A program made the translations under genes and the position numbers. A stretch of DNA of 64,000 bases from the NCBI RefSeq assembly GCF_000970795.1, contig NZ_KQ034028.1, positions 658,127 through 722,126 of the forward strand. The letters are read 5' to 3'. The notes under the pieces are model-generated. The model saw nothing but the letters and a program-made list of their open reading frames with translations, searched no databases and was not told the origin of the DNA. Below are positions 15,293 to 24,800 of this stretch, piece after piece. The stretch comes from Bombilactobacillus mellifer (GTDB lineage Bacteria > Bacillota > Bacilli > Lactobacillales > Lactobacillaceae). Position 1 is the first letter of the stretch; every line of letters starts with the position of its first letter.

Positions 15293-17794
15293 ATGATATG
15301 GAGAAGAGTGATACTTTTACTGGTAAGTTTTAGTTTTTTTGGTGGGCAAGTTAACAGTGCCGAGGCAGCTTCTCAACAAGAAGCGATAAGTGCTTCTGCG
15401 ACTGGGCAAAACAGTCAAAGTTTTAATCAGGCACTCCAACGACTTCAAGGTCGTGATGCGGGAGGCAATGATAATGATGCTATAGAAATTCAAGATAATT
15501 CCGCTAATGATTTTTTTACGCCATGGGGTTCGGCTCAGGTGTTAGCCAATGAAGATGGTAGTTGGAATGAGATAAGTATTAATGATGCCAAACAGTTTTT
15601 AAGAGGTTCAGTAAATTTAAATACTACCTTGGATATGTCTCAAAGTTTTAATCTGTCATGGTTAGTGAAAATTGACCGCAGCGCCGGAACAGCGATTGGC
15701 GATGGTTTAGGCTTTGTACTTCATCCATTATATAAGCCTGGAGAAAACCGGATTGATAGTCGAACGGGAGATACAAATGCCACACTATTACCGAAATATT
15801 TTGGACGATTGGCAAACCTTTCTGCCATTAATTCCGATCCTGGTGATGGAAATAAGCAATTCCTGGGTCAAACCATTGTTTCACCTGGAGTGGCAGGTGG
15901 CGATTTAGGAATGAACGACTTAATGAACGTTATTGGTTTTAAAATTGATACTTATAAGAATAAAAACGGAATGGAATTTTCTAATGGACTGAAAACTTAT
16001 TATGGCGCTAATCCTGATGCTGGAGAGAGTGACCCTGACCCTGATTACCCGGTTAATGATACTTATGCTCTGGGTTCATTTATCGATACTGATTGTACAG
16101 GATTTATGTATTATCCGAAAGGAACTACAACTCAGTGGACCGAGGACAATCCGAGTGGGTGGAAACATTTAAATGGTAGCGATAATACAAGCCCTAAAAT
16201 TGTAGATGGTCAGTGGCATCAAATGACTATTAAATATGACTCAATTCATAATGTTTTTTCGGTGTCCATTGCACCTGATCCTGCGTCAACAGCTAGTACT
16301 TCTGAGCCAACGGTCAATTGGCAACGTACACTAACCGATTCTGAATTAAGTGTTATTAATGGCAAATCAGATATTCCAGGTAAAAAGATGTGGGCCTTAT
16401 CCATTGCTGGTAGTACCGGTGCAGCTGTGGAAAAGAATACGATAAAAAATATTTCGGGGAAATTTCATTCCGGAGAGCCGATCATCATGGTGCGCGCAGT
16501 TGATGAAAACGGCAAACAATTGACAAATAGTAAGTATGTTATTCAATCTGAATGGAACCAAAATCATCCGACAGAAACTAATTTTCAAGATACTAATACG
16601 CAGCCTACGATTACTGCTAATAATATTACTTATAAGCGCTCCCAAGTTAATCTGACAACCTATGGGAGCAGTAATGCACAAACACAGCGCTTAACCAATT
16701 TTCAACAGACCGGCGATAAGTGGGCTGTCAGTGGAATTCCTTTTGACCATTTTAAAGTCTTATCCTATGTTTATCGCCGACAGATCAATAATAGTACAAC
16801 TAATCCTGTCCCGGCGCAGATAAAATTACAAAAGAATGGAGTTGATGTCAGTTCACCGGTTACACTTAGCTTCGGCGATGCAATTACCTTGAAGTATTTG
16901 GTGACTAATAATTCGGGCCCTTCCATCTGGAAGGGTGTGACGGCTGTACACAAGCTCCCACAAGATTTTAAATTACAGCCAAATAACCAGAAAGGCACTG
17001 GGGTGAGTGTTACTGCAGACAATATCATAAAAGTAGAAATGAGAACAAGTAATGATAGTAATATCTTAGCAAGTGGAGATACTGGCGCCAATTCCGCCAC
17101 TTTTGTTTATCAGGGTTGGAATCCAGTGCAATTAACTGCTAAGGAAACAACTCTCTTTACACGAGCTGCTAATCAACCTGGAGAAACGTTGCAGGCCCAT
17201 ATTTATGATCAATCAGAACAGCTGGTCGATGCTAGTGGGCAACCGGTCTTAGGGTCTTATTTTTATCAAAGTAGTAATGATGCAGCGCCTTTAAAAGCTG
17301 CCACCAGTGATGATACGGATGTCGGTAATCATGTGCCCGTATCCAATGCCTTTACTATTGCAAAAGATTTTCTACAATTAGCTGTACCACCTAAAATGGA
17401 TTTTGGAACTGTCTTTTTACCCTTTAGCGATAATTTGAATCATAATATCTACTCTCAAGATAAACAAGAGTTTGAAGTAAGAAATACGCTTTCGAGTGCA
17501 GTAGCGACTTGGTATGTGACCGCTAAGGTCAACAATGTGTTACAGGAGGTAAATGATCAAGGTCAAGTGGTAAGCCACGGACAGACTCTGCCTGCCAGCT
17601 CCTTAATGTTTGAAGGCCAGCCATTAAATACTGCTGTAAAGATAAAAACGTCCTCGACTTCAGCTGGAGCCACAACTTCTTGGTCCTATGATCCAAAAGA
17701 AAGTCAAGGTATTTATTTACAGGCGAAATCCGGGACCTCCTTCAAACGTTTTAAAGGCTATATTGATTACACACTGGTTAACTCTCCACAATAA
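15293..17794 (+). CDS. Secreted L-type lectin-like surface protein with WxL-like C-terminus
   Basis: An 833-residue exported protein. Signal peptide about 1-25 (cut near SAEA-ASQQ). A bacterial L-type (legume-like) lectin domain spans about 70-395, with FNLSWLVKI, GDGLGFVLHP and NVIGFKIDTY. A MucBP-like stretch (about 398-500) follows, then a DUF11-like Ig segment (about 505-620; LSFGDAITLKYLVTNNSG). The last ~140 residues (from LQLAVPPKMDFGTV to GYIDYTL) resemble a WxL wall-binding domain with ATWYVTAKV. It probably binds glycans at the cell surface. Start: ATG after GGGTGAA. A single-gene unit: a strong terminator follows, and no DUF916 WxL partner is adjacent. Confidence 0.8.
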   Translation: MIWRRVILLLVSFSFFGGQVNSAEAASQQEAISASATGQNSQSFNQALQRLQGRDAGGNDNDAIEIQDNSANDFFTPWGSAQVLANEDGSWNEISINDAKQFLRGSVNLNTTLDMSQSFNLSWLVKIDRSAGTAIGDGLGFVLHPLYKPGENRIDSRTGDTNATLLPKYFGRLANLSAINSDPGDGNKQFLGQTIVSPGVAGGDLGMNDLMNVIGFKIDTYKNKNGMEFSNGLKTYYGANPDAGESDPDPDYPVNDTYALGSFIDTDCTGFMYYPKGTTTQWTEDNPSGWKHLNGSDNTSPKIVDGQWHQMTIKYDSIHNVFSVSIAPDPASTASTSEPTVNWQRTLTDSELSVINGKSDIPGKKMWALSIAGSTGAAVEKNTIKNISGKFHSGEPIIMVRAVDENGKQLTNSKYVIQSEWNQNHPTETNFQDTNTQPTITANNITYKRSQVNLTTYGSSNAQTQRLTNFQQTGDKWAVSGIPFDHFKVLSYVYRRQINNSTTNPVPAQIKLQKNGVDVSSPVTLSFGDAITLKYLVTNNSGPSIWKGVTAVHKLPQDFKLQPNNQKGTGVSVTADNIIKVEMRTSNDSNILASGDTGANSATFVYQGWNPVQLTAKETTLFTRAANQPGETLQAHIYDQSEQLVDASGQPVLGSYFYQSSNDAAPLKAATSDDTDVGNHVPVSNAFTIAKDFLQLAVPPKMDFGTVFLPFSDNLNHNIYSQDKQEFEVRNTLSSAVATWYVTAKVNNVLQEVNDQGQVVSHGQTLPASSLMFEGQPLNTAVKIKTSSTSAGATTSWSYDPKESQGIYLQAKSGTSFKRFKGYIDYTLVNSPQ

Positions 17795-17826
17795 AAAGTC
17801 GTCTTTTTAAAGACGACTTTTTATTA
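17794..17826 (+). terminator. Intrinsic terminator after the lectin-like gene
   Basis: AAAAAGTCGTCTTT and AAAGACGACTTTTT form a long perfect palindrome starting at the stop codon, followed by T/A. It could work in both directions. Confidence 0.92.
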
Positions 17827-17849
17827 TTCAAAAACTTTGTGAATTTTTC

Positions 17850-17879
17850 TTGATTAACTATAGTATAATAGTATAGATA
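17850..17879 (+). promoter_or_regulatory. Promoter of the GH3 beta-glucosidase gene
   Basis: TTGATT (17850-17855), an 18-base spacer, then TATAAT (17874-17879). The leader to the start codon is about 75 bases. Confidence 0.7.
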
Positions 17880-17959
17880 AGTAAATTCTTAATCTGGATG
17901 CACTTTTAATTCCGGAATAAGCAATTTACCAAAAAAAGGAAGGACAAGAAATCGTTTAG

Positions 17960-20176
17960 ATGTTTGATTTAGCTTTTGTTCAACAGTTAACCTTGCCGGA
18001 AAAAGCGGCATTAGTAACTGGTCAAGATTACTGGTATACAGCGCAGATTGCTGCGCACAAAATTCCCTCTATCATGATGACCGATGGACCATCCGGATTA
18101 CGAAAGCAAGCACAAAGTGCAGATGCTTTGGGTTTGAATGGCAGTGTGGAAGCGATTTGTTTTCCCGGATCGGCGTTAACTGCCAGTTCGTTTGATCAAT
18201 CTTTGTTATATCAATTAGGCCAACAGCTGGGACAAGCTGCACGGGCCAATCAAGTAAGCATTCTGCTCGGACCGGGGATTAATATTAAGAGATCACCGCT
18301 AGCGGGACGCAATTTTGAATATTTATCTGAAGACCCATTTGTAGCTGGGGAATTAGCCACCAGCTATGTGCAAGGTGTCCAAAGTCAAGGTGTGGGCGTA
18401 AGTGTAAAACACTTTGCTGCGAATAATCGGGAAAATCAGCGGTTCACCGCGTCTTCCAACATTGATGAACGGGCTTTGCGTGAGATTTATTTAAGTGCAT
18501 TTGAAAAAGTTGTTAAAAAAGCCCACCCAGCGACGATCATGTGTTCTTATAATGCGCTCAATGGGATCCTCAATTCCCAAAATTATCGGTTGTTAACGCA
18601 AATATTGCGGAATGAATGGGGCTTTGCCGGAGTAGTGCTATCGGACTGGGGAGCCGTGGCCGATCATGTAGCCGCCATTAAAGCCGGACTGGATCTAGAA
18701 ATGCCGGGCAATGGTGAGGAATCAGTTCAGCAGATTGTGCACGCCGTTCAGCAAGGGGAATTGGAAGAATCTCTTTTAGATACGGCCGTATTACGCGTCT
18801 TACAGTTAGTGGAAAAATATGGTCTAACCCAAGATAAGCAGCCCCTAACTTATAGTAAAGAGGCGCAGCATAAATTTGCTCAAAAAGCAGCAGAAGATAG
18901 TATGATTTTGTTAAAAAATGAAGAACAGATTTTGCCTTTACAAAAGTCTGATAAAATTGCGCTGATTGGAGAATTAGCCCGCCAACCACGTTATCAAGGC
19001 GGCGGCAGCTCTCATGTCAATTCTTATCAAGTTGTGGCTCCTTTAACCGCGGCTCAACAAAGTGATTACGCGGTAGAATTTGCGGCGGGCTATACTTTAG
19101 ATTCTAAGGACTCGGCGCCACAACTAGCTGATCAAGCACTTCAATTAGCACAGCGTAGTGATAAAGTGGTCTTCTTTGCGGGCGTCCCAGAGCAAGATGA
19201 ATCCGAAGGTTTCGATAAAAAGTCGCTGGATTTACCTAGGAATCAGGTTGAGTTATTAACTCGAATTGCACAAGTTAATCCGCAGATCATTGTTGTTTTA
19301 CAAAATGGTTCAGTTGTCACGATGCCTTGGGCGCCGCAGGTGCAAGCAATTTTAGAAACCTATTTGGCCGGTGAAGCTGTGGGTGCGGCTACTTGGAATA
19401 TTTTGACCGGAGCAGTGAATCCGTCGGGCAAATTGGCTGAAACTTTTCCATTGCAATTGGCGGATAATCCGACTTATGGAACGTTTAATACCAATACTAC
19501 AGCGGAAAATTATTATGAAAGCATTTATGTGGGTTATCGGTATTATGATACAAAACAAAAACCGGTCCGTTATCCCTTTGGCCATGGTCTCAGTTACACC
19601 ACTTTCAGTTATAGCGATTTAAAGATTAATTCCACTAACGATCAAGTGGAAGTCACTTTTAAGCTGACCAATACAGGCTCCGTGACTGGACGAGAGGTAG
19701 CGCAATTGTATATCCGGAATTTGACGAGTGCTGTGGACATGCCGTGGCAGGAATTAAAAGGCTTTCAAAAAATAACTTTACAACCCGGTGCCAGTCAAGT
19801 TGTCCATTTCACCTTAAAACGTCGGAGTTTTGCCTGGTATAATAGTCAAGCACACAAATGGCAAGTGGATAATGGATCATATGAGATTAGAATAGGTCAA
19901 TCCTCACGGCAAATTAAATTGCGACAGACCATTGAAGTGCAACTCGGAGTAGAGCCGAAGGAAGATTTGAATTTAAATACCTATTTAAAGGATATTATTT
20001 ATCGTGAGGATCTTCAAAAACCGCTGGCTCAAGCCGGATTACAAACCAGCATCGAACAAATACTCACTGCACAAAGCAATAGCACCTTGTTAGAAAATAT
20101 GCCGCTGCGGGCTTTAGTTATGTTGGGTGCCAAAATGAGCCAAATCCAAACTTTTTTGCATTTAGTCCGACAATAA
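17960..20176 (+). CDS. Glycoside hydrolase family 3 beta-glucosidase
   Basis: Cytoplasmic (no signal peptide) 738-residue GH3 enzyme expected to release terminal beta-D-glucose (or similar) from small glucosides. Landmarks are MTDGPSGLRKQ, KHFAANNRENQR, and VVLSDWGAV with the nucleophile Asp at residue 229. A second domain contains DESEGFDKKSL, whose Glu416 is a candidate acid/base. A C-terminal fibronectin-III-like domain (about 570-660) precedes a helical tail (about 660-738) that is longer than in many family members. It has its own promoter and terminator. The ribosome site AAGGAAGGA is unusually far (about 16 bases) from ATG 17960. No PTS or sugar transporter is adjacent. Confidence 0.9.
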   Translation: MFDLAFVQQLTLPEKAALVTGQDYWYTAQIAAHKIPSIMMTDGPSGLRKQAQSADALGLNGSVEAICFPGSALTASSFDQSLLYQLGQQLGQAARANQVSILLGPGINIKRSPLAGRNFEYLSEDPFVAGELATSYVQGVQSQGVGVSVKHFAANNRENQRFTASSNIDERALREIYLSAFEKVVKKAHPATIMCSYNALNGILNSQNYRLLTQILRNEWGFAGVVLSDWGAVADHVAAIKAGLDLEMPGNGEESVQQIVHAVQQGELEESLLDTAVLRVLQLVEKYGLTQDKQPLTYSKEAQHKFAQKAAEDSMILLKNEEQILPLQKSDKIALIGELARQPRYQGGGSSHVNSYQVVAPLTAAQQSDYAVEFAAGYTLDSKDSAPQLADQALQLAQRSDKVVFFAGVPEQDESEGFDKKSLDLPRNQVELLTRIAQVNPQIIVVLQNGSVVTMPWAPQVQAILETYLAGEAVGAATWNILTGAVNPSGKLAETFPLQLADNPTYGTFNTNTTAENYYESIYVGYRYYDTKQKPVRYPFGHGLSYTTFSYSDLKINSTNDQVEVTFKLTNTGSVTGREVAQLYIRNLTSAVDMPWQELKGFQKITLQPGASQVVHFTLKRRSFAWYNSQAHKWQVDNGSYEIRIGQSSRQIKLRQTIEVQLGVEPKEDLNLNTYLKDIIYREDLQKPLAQAGLQTSIEQILTAQSNSTLLENMPLRALVMLGAKMSQIQTFLHLVRQ

Positions 20177-20208
20177 GACTATCAATGCTTACAAGCCAGG
20201 AATAATAA

Positions 20209-20243
20209 ATAAAACCGCTCCTTGATGCAGGAGCGGTTTTTAT
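20209..20243 (+). terminator. Intrinsic terminator after the beta-glucosidase gene
   Basis: AAAACCGCTCCT, loop TGATGC, AGGAGCGGTTTTT. Confidence 0.93.
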
Positions 20244-20352
20244 ATCTGCTAATGAAAATTTAATGATATTAAAATCTGTCAGTTAGACAGATTATTTATA
20301 GTTCTAAACACAACTTAGATAAGCGTTTTGTTGGCTTGTCAGATCAGCAGGT

Positions 20353-21104
20353 TTAAGATAATAGATCGCGCTGGAGGTGTTGTCGTAAAGTTGCCCGTAA
20401 GCGATTTAATTGGGAAGCATAATCCGGAGCGAAATTGCGGGGGCTTTGATCGTTCATAAAACGGCCGGCATTGTGCATTCCCCAAAAGTGCGCGGTATCT
20501 TCATCAAAAGTTTTAAAGGCTTGCATATACTGATCCCACAAGGCGTCGTTGTGACCAAGGCCATCGTGAAGATACCCTTGACCGCCGCCTAAGTAACCGC
20601 AATTCATAATCGTGTATAACTGTTTACCAGTCAGTAAACCTTCCAGGCCCTGTGGACCGCGGCGATAAGCAAAACCATAGGCGAAGACTTTTTCCATGTA
20701 GCCTTTGACAATACTGACGGGCGCATCGTGCCAATTAGGATAAGCAAAAATAAGAATCTGGGCTTGAGCAATTAATCGCTGTTCTTGTTGTAAATAGTCT
20801 GGAACAGGGCCTTGACCGTCCTTTACATAATAGAATTCCGCCGGCCGTAATACCGGATCAAAGTTTAAATCATATAAATCACGTAATTCTACTTGCAATG
20901 TTGCTGCTCCAAAAAAGCCATAGTGGTATAGATGAAATCGTAAGTTAAACTGTATTTACGCGGTTCGCCTGCGATGATAAGTACTTTGGTTAAAGAGGAT
21001 GAAGTAGAATGAAATCCCTGCGGCGTATAATTTTGCCGCAAAGAAGCTGGGACAATGGTTGCAGAAGTCGGGGTTTGACCCGACAAAATTGATTCCAAGT
21101 TCAT
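20353..21104 (-). pseudogene. Frameshifted flavodoxin-fold NAD(P)H oxidoreductase
   Basis: An MdaB/KefF-type flavodoxin-like quinone reductase. The N-terminal part from ATG 21104 (ribosome site GGAAGGTGG) has an unusual ~38-residue leader, then KVLIIAGEPRKYSLTYDFIY. It stops at 20889. The matching remainder (VELRDLYDLNFDPVL, LIFAYPNWHDAPVSIVKGY, then GFAYRRGP) continues in another frame to 20353. A one-base indel between about 20889 and 20916, a stretch that includes a run of six T on the coding strand, would restore about 250 residues. Either the gene is dead or the base call is wrong. An intact member of the same fold lies at 26922. Confidence 0.75.
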
Positions 21105-21171
21105 GAAGGAAAACCACCTTCCATTTAATATTGCCTTAATTCTGAAGACTGAGAGCTGTAAGACAACAATG

Positions 21172-21202
21172 AAAAACCCATCCGAGATAGGATGGGCAGG
21201 GT
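21172..21202 (-). terminator. Terminator of the small membrane protein gene (minus strand)
   Basis: On the minus strand CCCATCC, loop TATCTC, GGATGGG, then TTTTT. Confidence 0.8.
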
Positions 21203-21391
21203 TTAAAAATAAGATTGTGTTAAAAATTTCAGAGCAAGCACAATTAAAATCACTGGAACAGCTAACCATAATAAATGTAGCAAAAAGAACAAGCCCGCCA
21301 CAATTAATATAAACCAGCCAATACCCCAGAGAGAGAATTTAAATATTTTCCATAGAATTAATAAGCAGAAAATAGAAATTAGAAGCAACAA
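21203..21391 (-). CDS. Small hydrophobic membrane protein
   Basis: About 62 residues, almost wholly hydrophobic with two membrane segments (LLLLISIFCLLILW, and WFILIVAGLFFLLHLLWLAV continuing to LIVLAL) and a polar tail KFLTQSYF. Not assigned to a family. The ATG at 21403 overlaps the only good ribosome site (GAGGTGG), so a TTG four or five codons later (21391 or 21388) is the more likely start. A terminator follows closely, so it is a separate short transcription unit upstream of the broken oxidoreductase on the same strand. It could be a stress-type or accessory membrane peptide; this is not demonstrable here. Confidence 0.6.
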   Translation of the reverse strand: MLLLISIFCLLILWKIFKFSLWGIGWFILIVAGLFFLLHLLWLAVPVILIVLALKFLTQSYF

Positions 21392-21403
21392 AAACCACCT
21401 CAT

Positions 21404-21769
21404 TTATGTACATAATTTTACAGGTTCCACAGCTCAATTGCCAGCTTTTTTAATTAAATTTTCAAATTTTCTCACTAGTTTAAAAGGGCTGAAGTAAATG
21501 TCATGCTTGGTTTGTAAAGAGAATTTATAAAATAAATGCGCCAGTAAAGAATCTTAGAAGGCTAACTTTGTGAAACCCAGCCTAATTTTCACCAATATTG
21601 AGCGTATTGATAGAAAAGAAAATCAGTCAAAATAAATTAAGCCAGAAAATAAATTCAAAACAATTAATATAATTATCAAAAAATAATTAAACATCAAAAG
21701 AAACTATTAATATATTCAAAATATGTTAAATAATCATTTTTTATTATTTAAAGCTATATTTAAACATAA
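21404..21769. other. A/T-rich gene-free region upstream of the giant adhesin
   Basis: Very A/T-rich, with no gene and no clear repeat. It separates the divergent small membrane protein from the adhesin promoter. Confidence 0.5.
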
Positions 21770-21886
21770 TTGAAAAATTATCTAAGACTGCTAAAATAAA
21801 TTTTGTAATAACCAATTAAATTTTTTTGAAGATAATATTTATATAATGATTTAACAATTAAATTAGCTTCGCTGGAGATGGAAATT
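21770..21886 (+). promoter_or_regulatory. Promoter and leader of the giant adhesin, similar to the BspA promoters
   Basis: TTGAAA (21770-21775), 16-base spacer, TAAAAT (21792-21797) with TG at 21789-21790. The following AAATTTTGTAATAACC matches AAATTTGTAACC after the -10 of BspA paralogue 2. Confidence 0.65.
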
Positions 21887-24800
21887 GTGAAACAAACAAA
21901 AAAATTGTATCAAATTCTTTACTTGATGGTATTTGTATGTCTGGGACTAGGAAGTTATTCCACAGCGGAGGCTGACGATTTACTGGGAAATAGCCGTCCA
22001 AATATAATGGATTTAGCATCTTCAATGTTGCCATCTAGATTAAATATTGATTCGTATAAGGCTGGTATTCCAGTATCACCTCAAAGATATCTGGATGAAG
22101 CAAAAGAACAATATACTAGTAAGCAAGTACAAAATAATCTTACTAAATCTTATCAAGCACCTACTAGTACAGATATGAGAACAAAAGATCCTATTCATAA
22201 ATTTAATGAGCGAGATATTGTCTTGTCTAAAGATGGGACGACTGCTCATGTTTATACTGTTCGCGGTTATCTTCAGGCACTTTACGATACGAGACGTTAT
22301 GTGGATTCTTCAGGTAATGATAGTTCTGATTCTGTCGATAGCGTTGCTACATCATCTAGTATTAAGACAGTTAAAATTGAAAATGATTTAGATTTTGGTG
22401 TAGTAATGGGAAACGGAGGTGGAGGTCCAACAAATAGCAATACTATGCCAGATAAGTACCCCGAAAATAACAAGGACACTTATGACATGGATTATCATAC
22501 CGTAAATTTTTTTCATTTACATAATCGTGATTATACTGCTGATGGTTATAATCCATGTCATGTAATGCATGGTAAATTTACAATTGATGGCCAAGGACAT
22601 TATATTAATTTTGCAGATTATGGTACGGCTATATATAGTACCGATAAATTAAAGGATACTGATTATCAGGAGGATTGGCAATTTAAAAATGCTCATTTAT
22701 ATGAAGTTGATTTTTATGGTGTTTTTAGTGCTAATAAAGGGCATTCTCATGCTAGTAATATTGAAAATGGTCATGCCGGTGAAACGGGATATGACTATAC
22801 ACGCGTGACATATGGACCTAATATTGATTTTACAGGAGCACAGTTAACATGGTCTACTGTTGATAGTGATTGTTTGCAAATTGATATTGAAGGTAAGGTG
22901 ACCGCTCGATCTGTGCCATTTTATAAGTACAATGGATATATATATAAAACACACAGTTCTTCTGGTGATCAGCAGATCTTTCAAGCATATCGGGTTTTTT
23001 TTAAATCAGGATCTGATTTTACTGGTTATTCCGTCAATTCAAACTGCATTGAGACCTCTGGTGCTCCGGTAACGATTGATGGTAAACAAGAGCCCAGTCG
23101 AGTTACCCTTCAGGACGGCGCTAAAGTTGAATTGCACCCGCATGGATTTAGTGGTGAGTATATGCAAGATGAGACTAAAAATGCTGGTATTGCCATGCGA
23201 GCTAGTCAATCCCAATTAGTACTGAACGGAAGTGCTAAATTAAATATCATTTGTGATACAGAACCTGTTATTACTTCTGGCATTAATCCTGGATCTACAG
23301 AAGAAACATATTTGGATACTTATAATAAATCACAATTTTCTAGTGATCAATCATCTAGTGATCAATTAAAAATTCATCATTATCCGGAAAGTTCCAAAAA
23401 CAGTACAAGCGATAAAGATCAAAAGCTTCGTGCCTGTGGCGCTTGGTATATGGGATCTAATTCTAAAATTCAATTTAAACCTAATGTGGATGGAGATAGT
23501 CCTCAATTTAATACTGAAGCACGTGCTCCTTTGCAAGACGGTCATAACTTAATTTATTTACAGTCTGGTATCGCTGATTTGAATCATGGCGCTTTTACCG
23601 TTAAGGGTTCTGATTTAGGTTCCTATACAGGGAGTCTAATGAAAATTGCCCAAAATGCTACAATTAATGTTGCCAAGGGTGGAGACTTTCAGATTAGCGG
23701 TGATGGCAGCAATCGCATTACTTTATTAGAAGCAGGTAATTCTTTTGGCGTTTCCATTAATAATCCTAAAAACGTTTCTTTGGATTTAAGGAAAAATACC
23801 CAGAGAGTCGGTCAGGGAAACTCTGATACATTTTTTAATGGAAAGTCCACTAATTCTGGGAATGCTTCCAACATTGTAACTACGTCTTCTACTTCTACAA
23901 ATGGTAATGCTCCTGTAATTGATGCACGGGATATTTCTTTACAAGCTGAAGGCGATAGTACCACATCTCCTTTTAAAGCAGGTAAATATCCTCCTCAACA
24001 ACCAGGAGCAGATAATACAGGTAATTTGGTAGATTTAGGCATGAATCCGGAGAAGGATTCGGAGGGGCAAGTAAAGGAATACCCAAAAGGAGTAGTTGCA
24101 ACTAACAAAGCTCAGTATGGGGATGCTCCCAAAAAAGTGCAACGTGTGCAGTTGCCATTTGTCCAAGACTTAATTTATGCAACTAACTTATTAAACGGGA
24201 CTAACAAAATATATCTCTATAGTAAAAATATTGAGCGGGACGCTGATCATTTTTCCAAAGCAATGAAGGAGATGGGCGGTAAGGAATTTGATTATGTTAA
24301 ATTTAGTGGTTTAAATACTAGTCAATTAACTCGTTATCCTTTAGGTATTACACCAGGCTTTGGAGAGATTAACGGTCAAGTAACTACAGTTAAAAATAAT
24401 GATTCCTCTAATGACGATATTGATCCTAACCCCCCTAAAATCCGGTTAGTTTTAACAGGTGTTCAAGATGAAGCCACAAAAAAAACTTTTAATATTGATT
24501 TAGGTACAATGTTTAATAAAAAAGCCGGTTTCTGGGGATACTATGAATCGGGTGACCCTAAAAAACCTGTAGAAGTAGAAGTAACTCCTGATCTCATCAA
24601 AGCCGATGGGTCTTTAGATACAAATAATCCAGGAACGGAAATTTCAGATAGTGATTCACGACCGAGATATTTAGATGATGAAACCGAGAAAAAAGCTGGT
24701 GATAAAGGTGATTCAAATTCTGTAGTTACCTGGCATGATAAAAATAATTTTACTATAAACTTGTCTCAAGCGTTCAAGAAATATAATGCCTATGCTGAAG

